Virus record (IMG/VR): IMGVR_UViG_3300037264_004886
Span: 1-62,134 of that record
Reading direction: 5' to 3' (one strand)
Source: a virus
DNA: 62,134 nucleotides
Position numbers and translations under genes: made by a program. Shown in pieces: positions 1 to 7,706 of the stretch (position 1 is the first letter of the stretch; every line of letters starts with the position of its first letter). Under the pieces are notes generated by a model. It had not been told where the DNA came from. It saw nothing but the letters and a program-made list of their open reading frames with translations, and did not search any database.

Positions 1-135
1 AGTTGTGTTCGTTATCACCTGTGGATTTTGAATTTCCATTTGGTTAAGCACATCTACTTTTGCGTTTGTGGTTCCGATAAGAGCATTATATTGGTTTGCT
101 TTTGTTGTATACTCAATAAATCCGGGCTCACTTCC
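1..135. repeat. Terminal direct repeat (left copy)
   Basis: Matches 62000-62134 over 135 bases with two substitutions near its right end (gggctcac here, gggttcgc there). An open frame continues across the join in phase. The simplest reading is assembly overlap of a circular molecule of about 61,999 bp; the two differences would be population variants. A linear genome with terminal redundancy is the alternative. Confidence 0.85.
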
Positions 136-1626
136 GATCCACTTTCCGTCTTTAATATTCCCGGCACTTAACATCGTTAATTCGTTCTGCATGGTGATGA
201 GATTTGATTTTTGGGTCGTTACATCGGCTCGTAAATCAAAGATGGTATCGTTTGACCCGGATATTGAGTACGTAGACTTTGAAGACGTGTTTGTAATCGG
301 GGCGAGAGGCTGTGCAGTCCCTCCACCACCAAACACTCCTCCGAAAAAACCCATTGCGGCATCCCAAACGGATTTTTGGATCTCAGTTCCGGTTCCTGGT
401 AATGTCGCGTCCGACTTCCCTGTCGAGCTGAACGGTGTCGGCAACCCTGCCCCCTCCATCGTCAGCCCGGGCACGTTCACTACGGTAACAGGTGCGCTCT
501 CTCCGAACCCGGGATAAACGGCAGTTGTTTTTCCAGTATCCTTGTCAATGGCTGTGAATACTGGATCTGTGTTGATTGTCTTGGGTGCGAACATCGGCAA
601 CCATTGAACTCCAGTAAACCCTTTCGGCAGGTTTGAATCTGCGAACTTTACCAGATTAGCATAGTTCCAGGCGTCTTGCGGATATACGCCCGGCTGTATG
701 ATGTTGCCTTTCGCGGCTTCACCTTCAATGGTTATACCAGTAAGTAACTGCACTCCTTTCGGATACAATTCACTTCCGATATCAGAATAGTTTTGAGGGT
801 TTTTCTGAATGTCCTGAACGAGAGCGGTTTGGTTTGCCGACCACATCGGGGTCATTCCGGAAACGTTTCCCCCGCCCTGTGCATAAACTATAGGGGTCTG
901 CGGTTTCCCGCTAACCGTTCCGCTCTGAAGTGCGTAATCTCCACCACCTGCGACAACCATATTGCCGCTGTAAATCTGGTATGCTCCTCCGGGTGCAAAC
1001 CCAATCTTTGCGTTGTCAATAGCGATCTGGGATTTGTCTCCCCACGGAACGAACATAGTAACGCCCGGGACGTTGCCGATTAGTGAAACCGGCATCGAAA
1101 ATAGTTTATCCATCGCATTACTGGAGTAATCCCGCAAAGGGACCGTTGCACGGGCATCCTCCCAAGAGCCGACAGTCATGAAACCCGGAGCGTTCACCAT
1201 CCCAGTAAACCCCTGATCAACGGCTTTCTTGTAGACGCCCGGATCTAACGTGCCACCCATGTGTTGTACATACGCAGCCTGCCCGGCGGCTGTTGACATA
1301 TCATAAGAGGGTGTGGATGGTTGTGTTGTCACTTGCGTTTGAGGTTGCGGAATAGATACGGTATTGTTGGCAATCTTGTTGTAAAGGTTATACTCCGCTG
1401 TACCCTGAGTGTACGGATTCGGGTTGCTGAAGTTTGTCGAACCCATCCAGTTGTTAAACTGAGTTTGGTTCCCTCCCCATAGTGGAAGATCAGATGCAGT
1501 ATACCCTCCACCAATCGGGTTGTTCCATCCGGGAGATCCCGGAGCATACGGCAATCCCGGTATTGACGGTGTTTGACCCGGTAGGTTATACGGGTTCGGG
1601 TCTGGGTTCGGATCGTATCCGCCCAT
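1..1626 (-). CDS. Giant virion-type protein, N-terminal part (continues at the right end of the window)
   Basis: ATG at 1626, five bases after the stop of the upstream gene, opens a frame that leaves the window at base 1 and re-enters at 61999, ending at 58475: about 1,716 aa in all. This part (about 540 aa) begins with a Pro/Asn/Asp-rich segment, then Gly/Pro/Asn/Gln-rich sequence with no transmembrane run that I would trust. No family recognised for this half. It is co-transcribed with the 546-aa coiled-coil gene upstream. Low-complexity N-terminus, huge size and basic C-terminus suggest a structural or injected virion protein; that is inference. See 58475-62134 for the rest. Confidence 0.75.
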   Translation of the reverse strand, partial: MGGYDPNPDPNPYNLPGQTPSIPGLPYAPGSPGWNNPIGGGYTASDLPLWGGNQTQFNNWMGSTNFSNPNPYTQGTAEYNLYNKIANNTVSIPQPQTQVTTQPSTPSYDMSTAAGQAAYVQHMGGTLDPGVYKKAVDQGFTGMVNAPGFMTVGSWEDARATVPLRDYSSNAMDKLFSMPVSLIGNVPGVTMFVPWGDKSQIAIDNAKIGFAPGGAYQIYSGNMVVAGGGDYALQSGTVSGKPQTPIVYAQGGGNVSGMTPMWSANQTALVQDIQKNPQNYSDIGSELYPKGVQLLTGITIEGEAAKGNIIQPGVYPQDAWNYANLVKFADSNLPKGFTGVQWLPMFAPKTINTDPVFTAIDKDTGKTTAVYPGFGESAPVTVVNVPGLTMEGAGLPTPFSSTGKSDATLPGTGTEIQKSVWDAAMGFFGGVFGGGGTAQPLAPITNTSSKSTYSISGSNDTIFDLRADVTTQKSNLITMQNELTMLSAGNIKDGKWIGSEPGFIEYTTKANQYNALIGTTNAKVDVLNQMEIQNPQVITNTT

Positions 1627-1631
1627 TCAAA

Positions 1632-3272
1632 TCATCTCCTCTTCTTTGGTCTGCCAACCGAAGTACCGACAACCACCCGCATCTGTTTCGCCATACTCTT
1701 CGGACGGTGTGGCGGGTTGATTTTCGCCTGTTTTATTGGATGGACAATGGCAACCGGAGTAATGTGAGTGAATCCAAACGCCGTTGCCATATTCTTTCCG
1801 TGCTGCGTGTGGTTGATATTCGGAATGCGAACCGATTTCCCTACCAACGGTTTCATTACGAACTTGCTCGCCATTGACTTTCCGGACAATTTTACGGGAT
1901 CGCGGTGCGGCATATTGAATCTGAAAGATAGGTTTGCTTTGCCCATAGCGAACCCTTTGATCATGCCCTGCCGACCCCCCTGGTAGTACCGACTTAACGG
2001 GCTGGTTGCCAGAATAGACCCGGAGGTTAACGAACCGTATCCCATTGCTTTGTTCTGGAGTCCCTCTTGAAATTGTCTGTTCTGCAAATTCTGGATTTCG
2101 TATTGTTCTCCCGCAAGTTTTGAAGAGTAGTCTGCCATAGACTGCTGGAACTTTGTAGATGCCTCCCCAAACTGTGTTTCAGACGATCTGTTCAGAGAAT
2201 AATCGGATAAGGCTTTCTGGAAGTCCCCCACGTCTTTACTAATTTGCCAATCTCGGTTGTATTTTGCTTCTGCCGATTGGTAATCTTCTGAACGCTTTGC
2301 CGATTCTCCAGCCAGCGTTCTTTGCATATCATACGCGGCTTTGCTTGTCTGTAAATCAAACGATTTTTGTGAGGAGAATATTGCCAAATCTTCCTGATAT
2401 TTTCTAAACGGTTCGGTTAATGTATAATCTGCCGATTCCTTTGCAGTTTTTAATTGTGATTCCGCACCCGGTCCAAGCGACCACGCCTGCTGGCGCTCTT
2501 CGGCAGCTCTGGTAAGTTTCTCTTGAACGGTTTGTGGTGTCAACCACGTTCCTTTTCCATATGAATCAACACTATATATTGGGGATAAACCAAGCTGGAA
2601 CCGTTCTTGTCGTAAGGTTAGTTCTTCTTGTAAGATGTGTTGCCTTTGCTCAGCAGCCTGCGCTATTGTAACCCCGCGCCCCTCAGCCTCAATCTGAAGT
2701 GCTTTCTGTCTTTGTTCGGAGGCAGTTCCGATACGGGCAGCTTCAGAAACCCTCTTTTCCCTTTCAGTAGCCTCCTCGTAAGATTGACCGGGCGTCCCCC
2801 AAAAAGATTTATCCTGCTTGTTAGCCTTAATCGACCCCATTACGCTTCCCATATCCATCCAATAGAAATCGTTACCCTTGGTAAGACCAAGCTGCGATCC
2901 GGTTACCGTTTGTCTGGATGTCGGTGTGATAGGGCTTGTGTTTTCTACGGATGTAAAAGGGTTGAAGGCAACGTGTGTAGTCCCATATTTTGCCAGTGAC
3001 TCGGCGAGATCGGCTGCAAAAGCGGGTTGTGCTCCGGGAGTGGTATAATTGGGCTCCCATGCATAAGTTGGAAGCCCCGTAGATCCTGTTATTGCACCAT
3101 AAGCATTCGCTTGCGCTTTACTCATACTCGAAGGAACAAAAAAAAACTGATTACTTGTCGGGCGCCACACCACGTAGTCCAACACAGCGTCGTTGTTAAT
3201 ATCCGAACCTTTTAATCGAATGTCTGTAATCTCTCCATAAGTTAAATCGTCCTGAGACCAACCTTGAACCAT
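1632..3272 (-). CDS. Coiled-coil protein with basic C-terminus, probable virion component
   Basis: 546 aa, unrecognised. Residues about 20-35 contain an Asp/Asn-rich DINND stretch resembling a calcium-binding loop. Residues about 170-410 are Gln/Glu/Ala/Lys-rich and strongly helical, with repeated EQRQ-like segments. The last 110 residues are very basic and end in KKRR, as in nucleic-acid-binding proteins. It is the first gene of a two-gene unit with the giant protein (5-nt gap after its stop). A TATA box lies about 40 bases upstream. A DNA-binding or scaffolding virion protein is plausible but inferred. Confidence 0.75.
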   Translation of the reverse strand: MVQGWSQDDLTYGEITDIRLKGSDINNDAVLDYVVWRPTSNQFFFVPSSMSKAQANAYGAITGSTGLPTYAWEPNYTTPGAQPAFAADLAESLAKYGTTHVAFNPFTSVENTSPITPTSRQTVTGSQLGLTKGNDFYWMDMGSVMGSIKANKQDKSFWGTPGQSYEEATEREKRVSEAARIGTASEQRQKALQIEAEGRGVTIAQAAEQRQHILQEELTLRQERFQLGLSPIYSVDSYGKGTWLTPQTVQEKLTRAAEERQQAWSLGPGAESQLKTAKESADYTLTEPFRKYQEDLAIFSSQKSFDLQTSKAAYDMQRTLAGESAKRSEDYQSAEAKYNRDWQISKDVGDFQKALSDYSLNRSSETQFGEASTKFQQSMADYSSKLAGEQYEIQNLQNRQFQEGLQNKAMGYGSLTSGSILATSPLSRYYQGGRQGMIKGFAMGKANLSFRFNMPHRDPVKLSGKSMASKFVMKPLVGKSVRIPNINHTQHGKNMATAFGFTHITPVAIVHPIKQAKINPPHRPKSMAKQMRVVVGTSVGRPKKRR

Positions 3273-3308
3273 CTTTAAAAACCTCTAATCTCTTAATTGT
3301 GGTGGAAG

Positions 3309-3318
3309 TATTTAAAAC
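3309..3318 (-). promoter_or_regulatory. TATA box for the 546-aa/giant-protein operon
   Basis: Reads TTTTAAATAC on the minus strand, preceded by a G-rich BRE-like stretch, and lies about 37 bases from the ATG at 3272. This gives a short leader of roughly 10 nt. Confidence 0.5.
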
Positions 3319-3367
3319 CTTCCAACCCCCCAAAAACTATTTATTATCAGACGTAAAAGAGTGTCTA

Positions 3368-3385
3368 AAGGCGGGTTACCGCCTT
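3368..3385. terminator. GC hairpin between two minus-strand units
   Basis: Perfect 7-bp arms AAGGCGG/CCGCCTT around GTTA, immediately after the stop of the homing endonuclease gene and before the next promoter. It has no long T run, so terminator function is inferred from position. Confidence 0.45.
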
Positions 3386-3386
3386 G

Positions 3387-4451
3387 TTACTTTTTGTATG
3401 GAAGATTTTTTTGTATAATTTTCCATTCTTCTTTTGTATAATAACACTTTCCCCCGTGTTTTTTGATCAAGTCTTCAAAGTATTTAACCCACTCTAATTT
3501 ATTGGTATTAACCATTGTATTCTCCCCGGCAGTTAATAAAACAAACTTGTTTGGATCTCCGTCAATGTAATGTTTCTGACCGTCAATCCAAGCATAATAT
3601 CCCCCAACATCTTCATCCCAAATGCAACACGCTTTCTCTTGATAGTAAACGTGATGGCAAGATAGTTGTCGTTTTCTCTTTCCATTTTCTTCTCTGGTTT
3701 TTTTAGATATTACACTTTTATTTCCCCAATACTCGCGGATTCTCATACGAAGAAACGCATCCCATAACTCACAATATTGTTTCCCTTCTGGATATCTTAC
3801 ATTCCCATACCAATGACCCCCCAAACCATTTTCACTTAGTTTAATTCGCGTTTCTTCAGAGGATGTTTTTCCAGTATTAAGTATTCGTAGCTTTTCGCGG
3901 GTTTCTTCAGACCGCGGTTTCCCCTTCTTCGAATCTCCTATTTTTCTACGGTGTTCTTCTGTTTTTATTTTCCCCCTTTGTGCCACACTCATTCTCAATA
4001 AAGTTTCCTCTGATATGGGCGCCCGCCGTTTCTGCGACTCGCTTATTTTCTTGCGAGATTCTTCTGTATGGTGCTTTCCATAAAAAAAATTTCGCTCTCC
4101 GGCATTTTTACCTTTCATAGAAACGCTTATTTTGTGTCTGCTTTCTTCGGTTAGTTTCCTCCCCTCAAGAGACTTGCTTATTCTTTGTCTTGTTACATCC
4201 GTTATGGGAGGTCTATTTTTTGAAGATATCCTCAATTTTTCGCGGGTTTCTTCCGACGGGTGTTTTCCGAAAAAGTGATGTTTCTCCCCCCTTTGTGCCT
4301 CGCTCATTTTCCGGCGGGTCTCTTCTGAGTGTGTTCTTCCTTTTTGTGCCTCGCTCATTTTCCGTAGAGTTTCTTCTGATAGTGTCTTTCCTAAATGTTT
4401 CTGCCGATTTATTTCTTTCGCCTTTTCTGTGTGATGTGATCCGGATCTCAT
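3387..4451 (-). CDS. NUMOD3-repeat HNH homing endonuclease
   Basis: 354 aa from the ATG at 4451, which overlaps the upstream stop as ATGA; a longer frame from 4487 exists but lacks this coupling. Residues about 10-220 hold many tandem copies of a motif like SEETRxKMSEAQ, the NUMOD3 DNA-binding module of free-standing homing endonucleases. A degenerate HNH region follows (CHHVYY around residue 265). Such enzymes nick or cut a target so that their own gene is copied in. It resembles the protein at 48558-49241 in layout, including an EDLIKKHGGKC-like end. It separates the virion operon from the metallopeptidase genes, consistent with insertion. Confidence 0.85.
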   Translation of the reverse strand: MRSGSHHTEKAKEINRQKHLGKTLSEETLRKMSEAQKGRTHSEETRRKMSEAQRGEKHHFFGKHPSEETREKLRISSKNRPPITDVTRQRISKSLEGRKLTEESRHKISVSMKGKNAGERNFFYGKHHTEESRKKISESQKRRAPISEETLLRMSVAQRGKIKTEEHRRKIGDSKKGKPRSEETREKLRILNTGKTSSEETRIKLSENGLGGHWYGNVRYPEGKQYCELWDAFLRMRIREYWGNKSVISKKTREENGKRKRQLSCHHVYYQEKACCIWDEDVGGYYAWIDGQKHYIDGDPNKFVLLTAGENTMVNTNKLEWVKYFEDLIKKHGGKCYYTKEEWKIIQKNLPYKK

Positions 4452-4588
4452 ATCCTTACCTGCCAACAGGCTTGCCCAATATAACATTTCAAACGGTTTT
4501 TAGGACACGTCTTTTCTGTGCCTTTACATACGACACAATTCTTATTATTCAAAATCTCATTACTCATCAACTTACACCGATTAGTCAT
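4448..4588 (-). CDS. Small Cys-rich protein
   Basis: 46 aa from the ATG at 4588 (a second in-frame ATG is at 4567). It has six Cys including CVVC, typical of a small zinc-binding protein. Its stop overlaps the start of the homing endonuclease gene. TATA-like sequence lies just upstream. Function unknown. Confidence 0.5.
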   Translation of the reverse strand: MTNRCKLMSNEILNNKNCVVCKGTEKTCPKNRLKCYIGQACWQVRI

Positions 4589-4635
4589 ATTATGTAATGC
4601 GCTTTAATATGTATTAAAACTTTCTACAAAAAAAA

Positions 4636-4812
4636 TTACTTCTTATAAGGTAGATTTTTTTCCATTCTAATAAGATATTTATAATATAAAATTCCGTGTT
4701 CTCTGACGTGGTCTCGCACGACATTCTTCGCTCTCGCAGGAGATGTCGTGTGCTCCATTTCGATCTTGTACCAGCGAGCCATTTGAGACGGCTTGATACG
4801 CGGTAACGTCAT
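4636..4812 (-). CDS. DUF5661-like small protein
   Basis: 58 aa. The segment with MEHT, ARAKNVVRDHVREH, YYKYLIRME resembles DUF5661 proteins, which are found in phages and prokaryotes and have no known function. ATG overlaps the stop of the metallopeptidase-like gene (ATGA), so the two are coupled. Its last seven residues (KNLPYKK) equal the last seven of the homing endonuclease downstream. Confidence 0.65.
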   Translation of the reverse strand: MTLPRIKPSQMARWYKIEMEHTTSPARAKNVVRDHVREHGILYYKYLIRMEKNLPYKK

Positions 4813-5411
4813 GGATACTTCCTCCGCTTTGCAATACCAGATTGCCGATACAGAGCGTCAACTTTTTTCTCTAAGCGCTCCCCTTCAAGCGATTTGTTCA
4901 CAGAACCCGTCAGCATTCTCCTGTCCTGACGGATCTGTTCCCTTACCAACGATATCTTTTTCGGGAGTGACGTGTGCGGCGGGAAACGTAATCGGGTATC
5001 AAAATAGTATCCGAGTTTCATATTTCGGATGCCGCTCGCGGGGAGTCTGCCGACGACTTCTAAATCCGTGCGCCGTTCATTTTTATAATTTTCTCCCTCT
5101 CGTTTGCGGTTTTGATGTACAAATTCATGAAGGATTGCTTGGTGTAAATCTGTTTTATTCAATCCTTTTCCTATTCTCAAATCAACCATAGTATGATGCC
5201 CGGGAGTTTTCATTCCCTTTAACAATGGAACGCTCCCCGTATCTGCTGCATATTTCCCGGGTAGTTTCCGATCAAGATTGGAATAAACCACGCCAATATT
5301 GCTTCGCTCTTTAGAAGTGAAATCGTTATTTAAAACAGATTTTATTGTGGTTGATACCATTTTACGTCTTTGTGGAGTACCTCCAACAACTATTATTTTA
5401 TCTGTTACCAT
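4809..5411 (-). CDS. Putative zinc metallopeptidase (HExxH)
   Basis: 200 aa, soluble. HEFVH at residues 95-99 is a canonical HExxH zinc motif, preceded by hydrophobic residues (AIL) and followed by a polar helix with D116/E118 as possible third ligand (RRTDLE). N-terminal half has a GVVYSNLD segment and the C-terminal 50 residues are very basic. No specific family is recognised. Possible roles are virion protein processing or an anti-host protease. Promoter with three 20-bp repeats lies just upstream; the DUF5661-like gene is translationally coupled downstream. Confidence 0.6.
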   Translation of the reverse strand: MVTDKIIVVGGTPQRRKMVSTTIKSVLNNDFTSKERSNIGVVYSNLDRKLPGKYAADTGSVPLLKGMKTPGHHTMVDLRIGKGLNKTDLHQAILHEFVHQNRKREGENYKNERRTDLEVVGRLPASGIRNMKLGYYFDTRLRFPPHTSLPKKISLVREQIRQDRRMLTGSVNKSLEGERLEKKVDALYRQSGIAKRRKYP

Positions 5412-5424
5412 GAAAGACTAATTA

Positions 5425-5444
5425 AAATTGAAAATATAAAAAGG
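5425..5444 (-). promoter_or_regulatory. TATA box for the metallopeptidase gene
   Basis: On the minus strand the sequence reads CCTTTTTATATTTTC, about 22-32 bases before the ATG at 5411, so the mRNA is probably leaderless or nearly so. The three direct repeats at 5457-5510 sit immediately upstream. Confidence 0.55.
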
Positions 5445-5456
5445 TTGTGTGTCTTT

Positions 5457-5510
5457 TACCAAACCTTACCCTTCCATACCAAACCTTACCATTCCATACC
5501 AAACCTTACC
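5457..5510. repeat. Three 20-bp-spaced direct repeats (operator-like)
   Basis: TACCAAACCTTACC occurs at 5457, 5477 and 5497, exactly one per 20 bases, just upstream of the metallopeptidase TATA box. Spacing of about two helical turns suggests a cooperative regulator-binding array. The regulator is unknown. Confidence 0.7.
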
Positions 5511-5660
5511 GTGACGCTCCGCACCCTGCCCGAACATACCGCAACCACATTTCGGTGTGGTGATAACTAATTGTCGCACTTATATTTATAATTAATTGTT
5601 TTATATTTGTGTTTGCATATTTGTATGTATGTATGTATTGGTATAAAGAGGTATTGTTAA
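5511..5660. other. Intergenic region with GTAT simple repeat
   Basis: Contains AT-rich sequence and a short (GTAT)n run near 5620-5640 at the 3' end of the long minus-strand operon. No gene or convincing hairpin seen. Confidence 0.4.
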
Positions 5661-6326
5661 TTATTTTTTAAGTATCCCAACAATCATTCCCGCAATGGAA
5701 GCATACATAATCCCCTGCGCCACGCTTGCTATCCCGGCTGGCAATCCGAGTTGTAACCCGGACGTTCCATACCACAGGAACACACCCGATATTAATCCAA
5801 CAATGCTTGGGATAGTGAGTGATCTTCCGCCTAACCAAAACCCGAGGTAAATTGCCATAAACAGCATAAACCATACGATTGTCTCGAAACCAGGCGTTAG
5901 TAGCCACATATATGATTGAACAGCATTCCACGGCAACAACTGAATATCAAATCCACTTTCAGTCAGGTTGTAAAAGATTGTGCTGAACGTGGTTGTCGGC
6001 ATCGGAGTGACCGACGTTGTTACGAAACTTAGTTCCGACCCACATCCAGTAGTATCACAAATCCGATAATAAAACACCGTTCCTCCGTTTAACGGAGATC
6101 CTTTTATCGTAGTCAACAAACACGACGCTGCCGTTCCGTTCGGAGTTTTCCACGACAGATACCCGGGTTGCTGTCCCCATTCAAACCAACACGGAGTTGC
6201 TGCACCAACAGACGCCAGATTTACAGAGTTTGATGTATTCCCCCCGGACGGAGAGGTAGTTGGAATTGCACAGACCCCCCCAACAAGCACCAGAATTGAT
6301 AGTATTAAAATAATTATATTTTTCAT
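5661..6326 (-). CDS. Secreted/membrane protein with Fn3-like ectodomain
   Basis: 221 aa. Residues 1-20 form a Sec signal peptide ending near VCA. Residues about 25-105 are Thr/Ser/Cys-rich with the spacing of an Fn3/Ig-like fold. Residues about 145-220 contain three hydrophobic segments. Last gene of the adhesin operon, two bases after the 90-aa gene. Probably part of an envelope or host-surface complex with the adhesin; function not known. Confidence 0.7.
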   Translation of the reverse strand: MKNIIILILSILVLVGGVCAIPTTSPSGGNTSNSVNLASVGAATPCWFEWGQQPGYLSWKTPNGTAASCLLTTIKGSPLNGGTVFYYRICDTTGCGSELSFVTTSVTPMPTTTFSTIFYNLTESGFDIQLLPWNAVQSYMWLLTPGFETIVWFMLFMAIYLGFWLGGRSLTIPSIVGLISGVFLWYGTSGLQLGLPAGIASVAQGIMYASIAGMIVGILKK

Positions 6327-6328
6327 GA

Positions 6329-6601
6329 TTAATACTCCGGCTGATACGATCTCACTGCGATCACCTGCATGTACATGTTAAATATTAGTACACATTCAAG
6401 CACTATCAGGAACCCATAGAACACCGATGGGAACCACTGAACTATTGCGGGGTTAATCACCGGATTTGCCATTTTCTGCTGAGACAACCACGAAAAAATC
6501 GGTCCGAACGTGGCGCCTCCTGCAAAAGCAAACAGAAGAAGTATAATCGTGTTCGTCACTACCATTATTCCCGCTACCAACATTCTAATTCCACTCGCCA
6601 T
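6329..6601 (-). CDS. Small two-TM membrane protein
   Basis: 90 aa with two hydrophobic helices (about residues 8-30 and 55-80). Two bases separate it from both neighbours, so it is surely co-translated with them. Size and topology resemble coat-type proteins of pleomorphic or spindle-shaped archaeal viruses, but no sequence match is recognised. Confidence 0.7.
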   Translation of the reverse strand: MASGIRMLVAGIMVVTNTIILLLFAFAGGATFGPIFSWLSQQKMANPVINPAIVQWFPSVFYGFLIVLECVLIFNMYMQVIAVRSYQPEY

Positions 6602-6603
6602 TT

Positions 6604-6861
6604 TCAGACCTCCCCGGTTGTTTCATTCGATGTTTGGATAATATGGTTCAACAATAACGCCAACAGGTATAAGAACGGAATTGCCTTGAATGCCAGACTT
6701 AAGTAGTAAAGAGTGTTGAGAGCGTCCTGGCTCAACATCAACCCCGTAATACTACTATTTGCAGTTTGAATTATTTTGTCGCAGACGAATCCCATACACC
6801 CGAATATCAACCCCACAACAAGGAAATTGATAACCAATCCCACCAAACTTCCAGCAGACAT
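6604..6861 (-). CDS. Small two-TM membrane protein
   Basis: 85 aa with hydrophobic helices at about 5-27 and 48-72. Its ATG overlaps the last base of the upstream stop. Same architecture as the next gene but little sequence similarity. Function unknown; tight coupling to the adhesin operon suggests an envelope role. Confidence 0.7.
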   Translation of the reverse strand: MSAGSLVGLVINFLVVGLIFGCMGFVCDKIIQTANSSITGLMLSQDALNTLYYLSLAFKAIPFLYLLALLLNHIIQTSNETTGEV

Positions 6862-7706
6862 TAGAAATCCACGCTCCCCATCGTAGGCTTGTAATACAAT
6901 TCAAAGATGAACTTCGTATACAGTATATAAATCCCGACTTGAATTAATCCGAGAACGGCAAGCCCATATATGTTCGCCGTTCCATCGAGATTCCACACCA
7001 TCCACGGATATGTCAATCCCAACACCCCTGAAAACGCAACCAAACTTAACAGTAAAGTCAACATCAGTTTTAACGATGAAATCATCATATCCGTCATTAC
7101 TCCAAGAGTGCTGGCAATGCTCCCAAGCAACCCTCCAGAATTAGTAACTATCGGAATTTGTGTTTCTAATTTTACGTTGTCGTACTTCCATTCGTTTTCG
7201 GGTGTTGGTGCTGCATTACCTTCCCAAATATTCGTCATATTCACAACCCCAATCACCGTCTGTAACAGAATCATGAATATCATGAGGTTGACGATCATAC
7301 TGCCCGGACCCCCGACCCCGAACCGTTCCCGGAGAGAATCTTTCATGTAAATTGCCGATCCGAGAATAATACACACTACAATAACTCCCCAAGTCTGAAC
7401 CGGGTCGGGTCCACGCAACCACTCGAAGTATACAAACAGGGCGGCAAAAACGGGTATCAGCACAGCAAAGAACCGGGTGTTCCGGCTGGAACTGAGCGCT
7501 CCGAGCAGGAACAGAACCCCAATTGCTAAAAAGTTATAGTACATTGTAGCGTTCGCTGGCACGATGGTTTCCAGTCCGAGCGAGACCAGCCGGAACGCCC
7601 CGGTCATCGCCGCGTCCCGGGATGCCGACATATTGACTGCCGATGCCGGGACAACCATCATTAACGCTGTTAACGCCAGCAATTTTAGTTTAGACCCGAA
7701 CTGCAT
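6861..7706 (-). CDS. Polytopic membrane protein with signal peptide
   Basis: 281 aa. I chose the ATG at 7706 because a strong GGAGGTGG site precedes it and a signal peptide (residues 1-23, ending ASA) follows. At least six more hydrophobic segments lie through the protein, with a soluble loop around residues 165-195. It overlaps the 3' end of the adhesin gene by 17 bases. Likely a membrane scaffold for the surface complex; family not recognised. Confidence 0.7.
   Translation of the reverse strand: MQFGSKLKLLALTALMMVVPASAVNMSASRDAAMTGAFRLVSLGLETIVPANATMYYNFLAIGVLFLLGALSSSRNTRFFAVLIPVFAALFVYFEWLRGPDPVQTWGVIVVCIILGSAIYMKDSLRERFGVGGPGSMIVNLMIFMILLQTVIGVVNMTNIWEGNAAPTPENEWKYDNVKLETQIPIVTNSGGLLGSIASTLGVMTDMMISSLKLMLTLLLSLVAFSGVLGLTYPWMVWNLDGTANIYGLAVLGLIQVGIYILYTKFIFELYYKPTMGSVDF

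Noticed and set aside
68-1083. Plus-strand open frames at the left end
   Set aside because: They lie opposite the giant minus-strand gene, lack ribosome sites and have compositions typical of antisense shadows.
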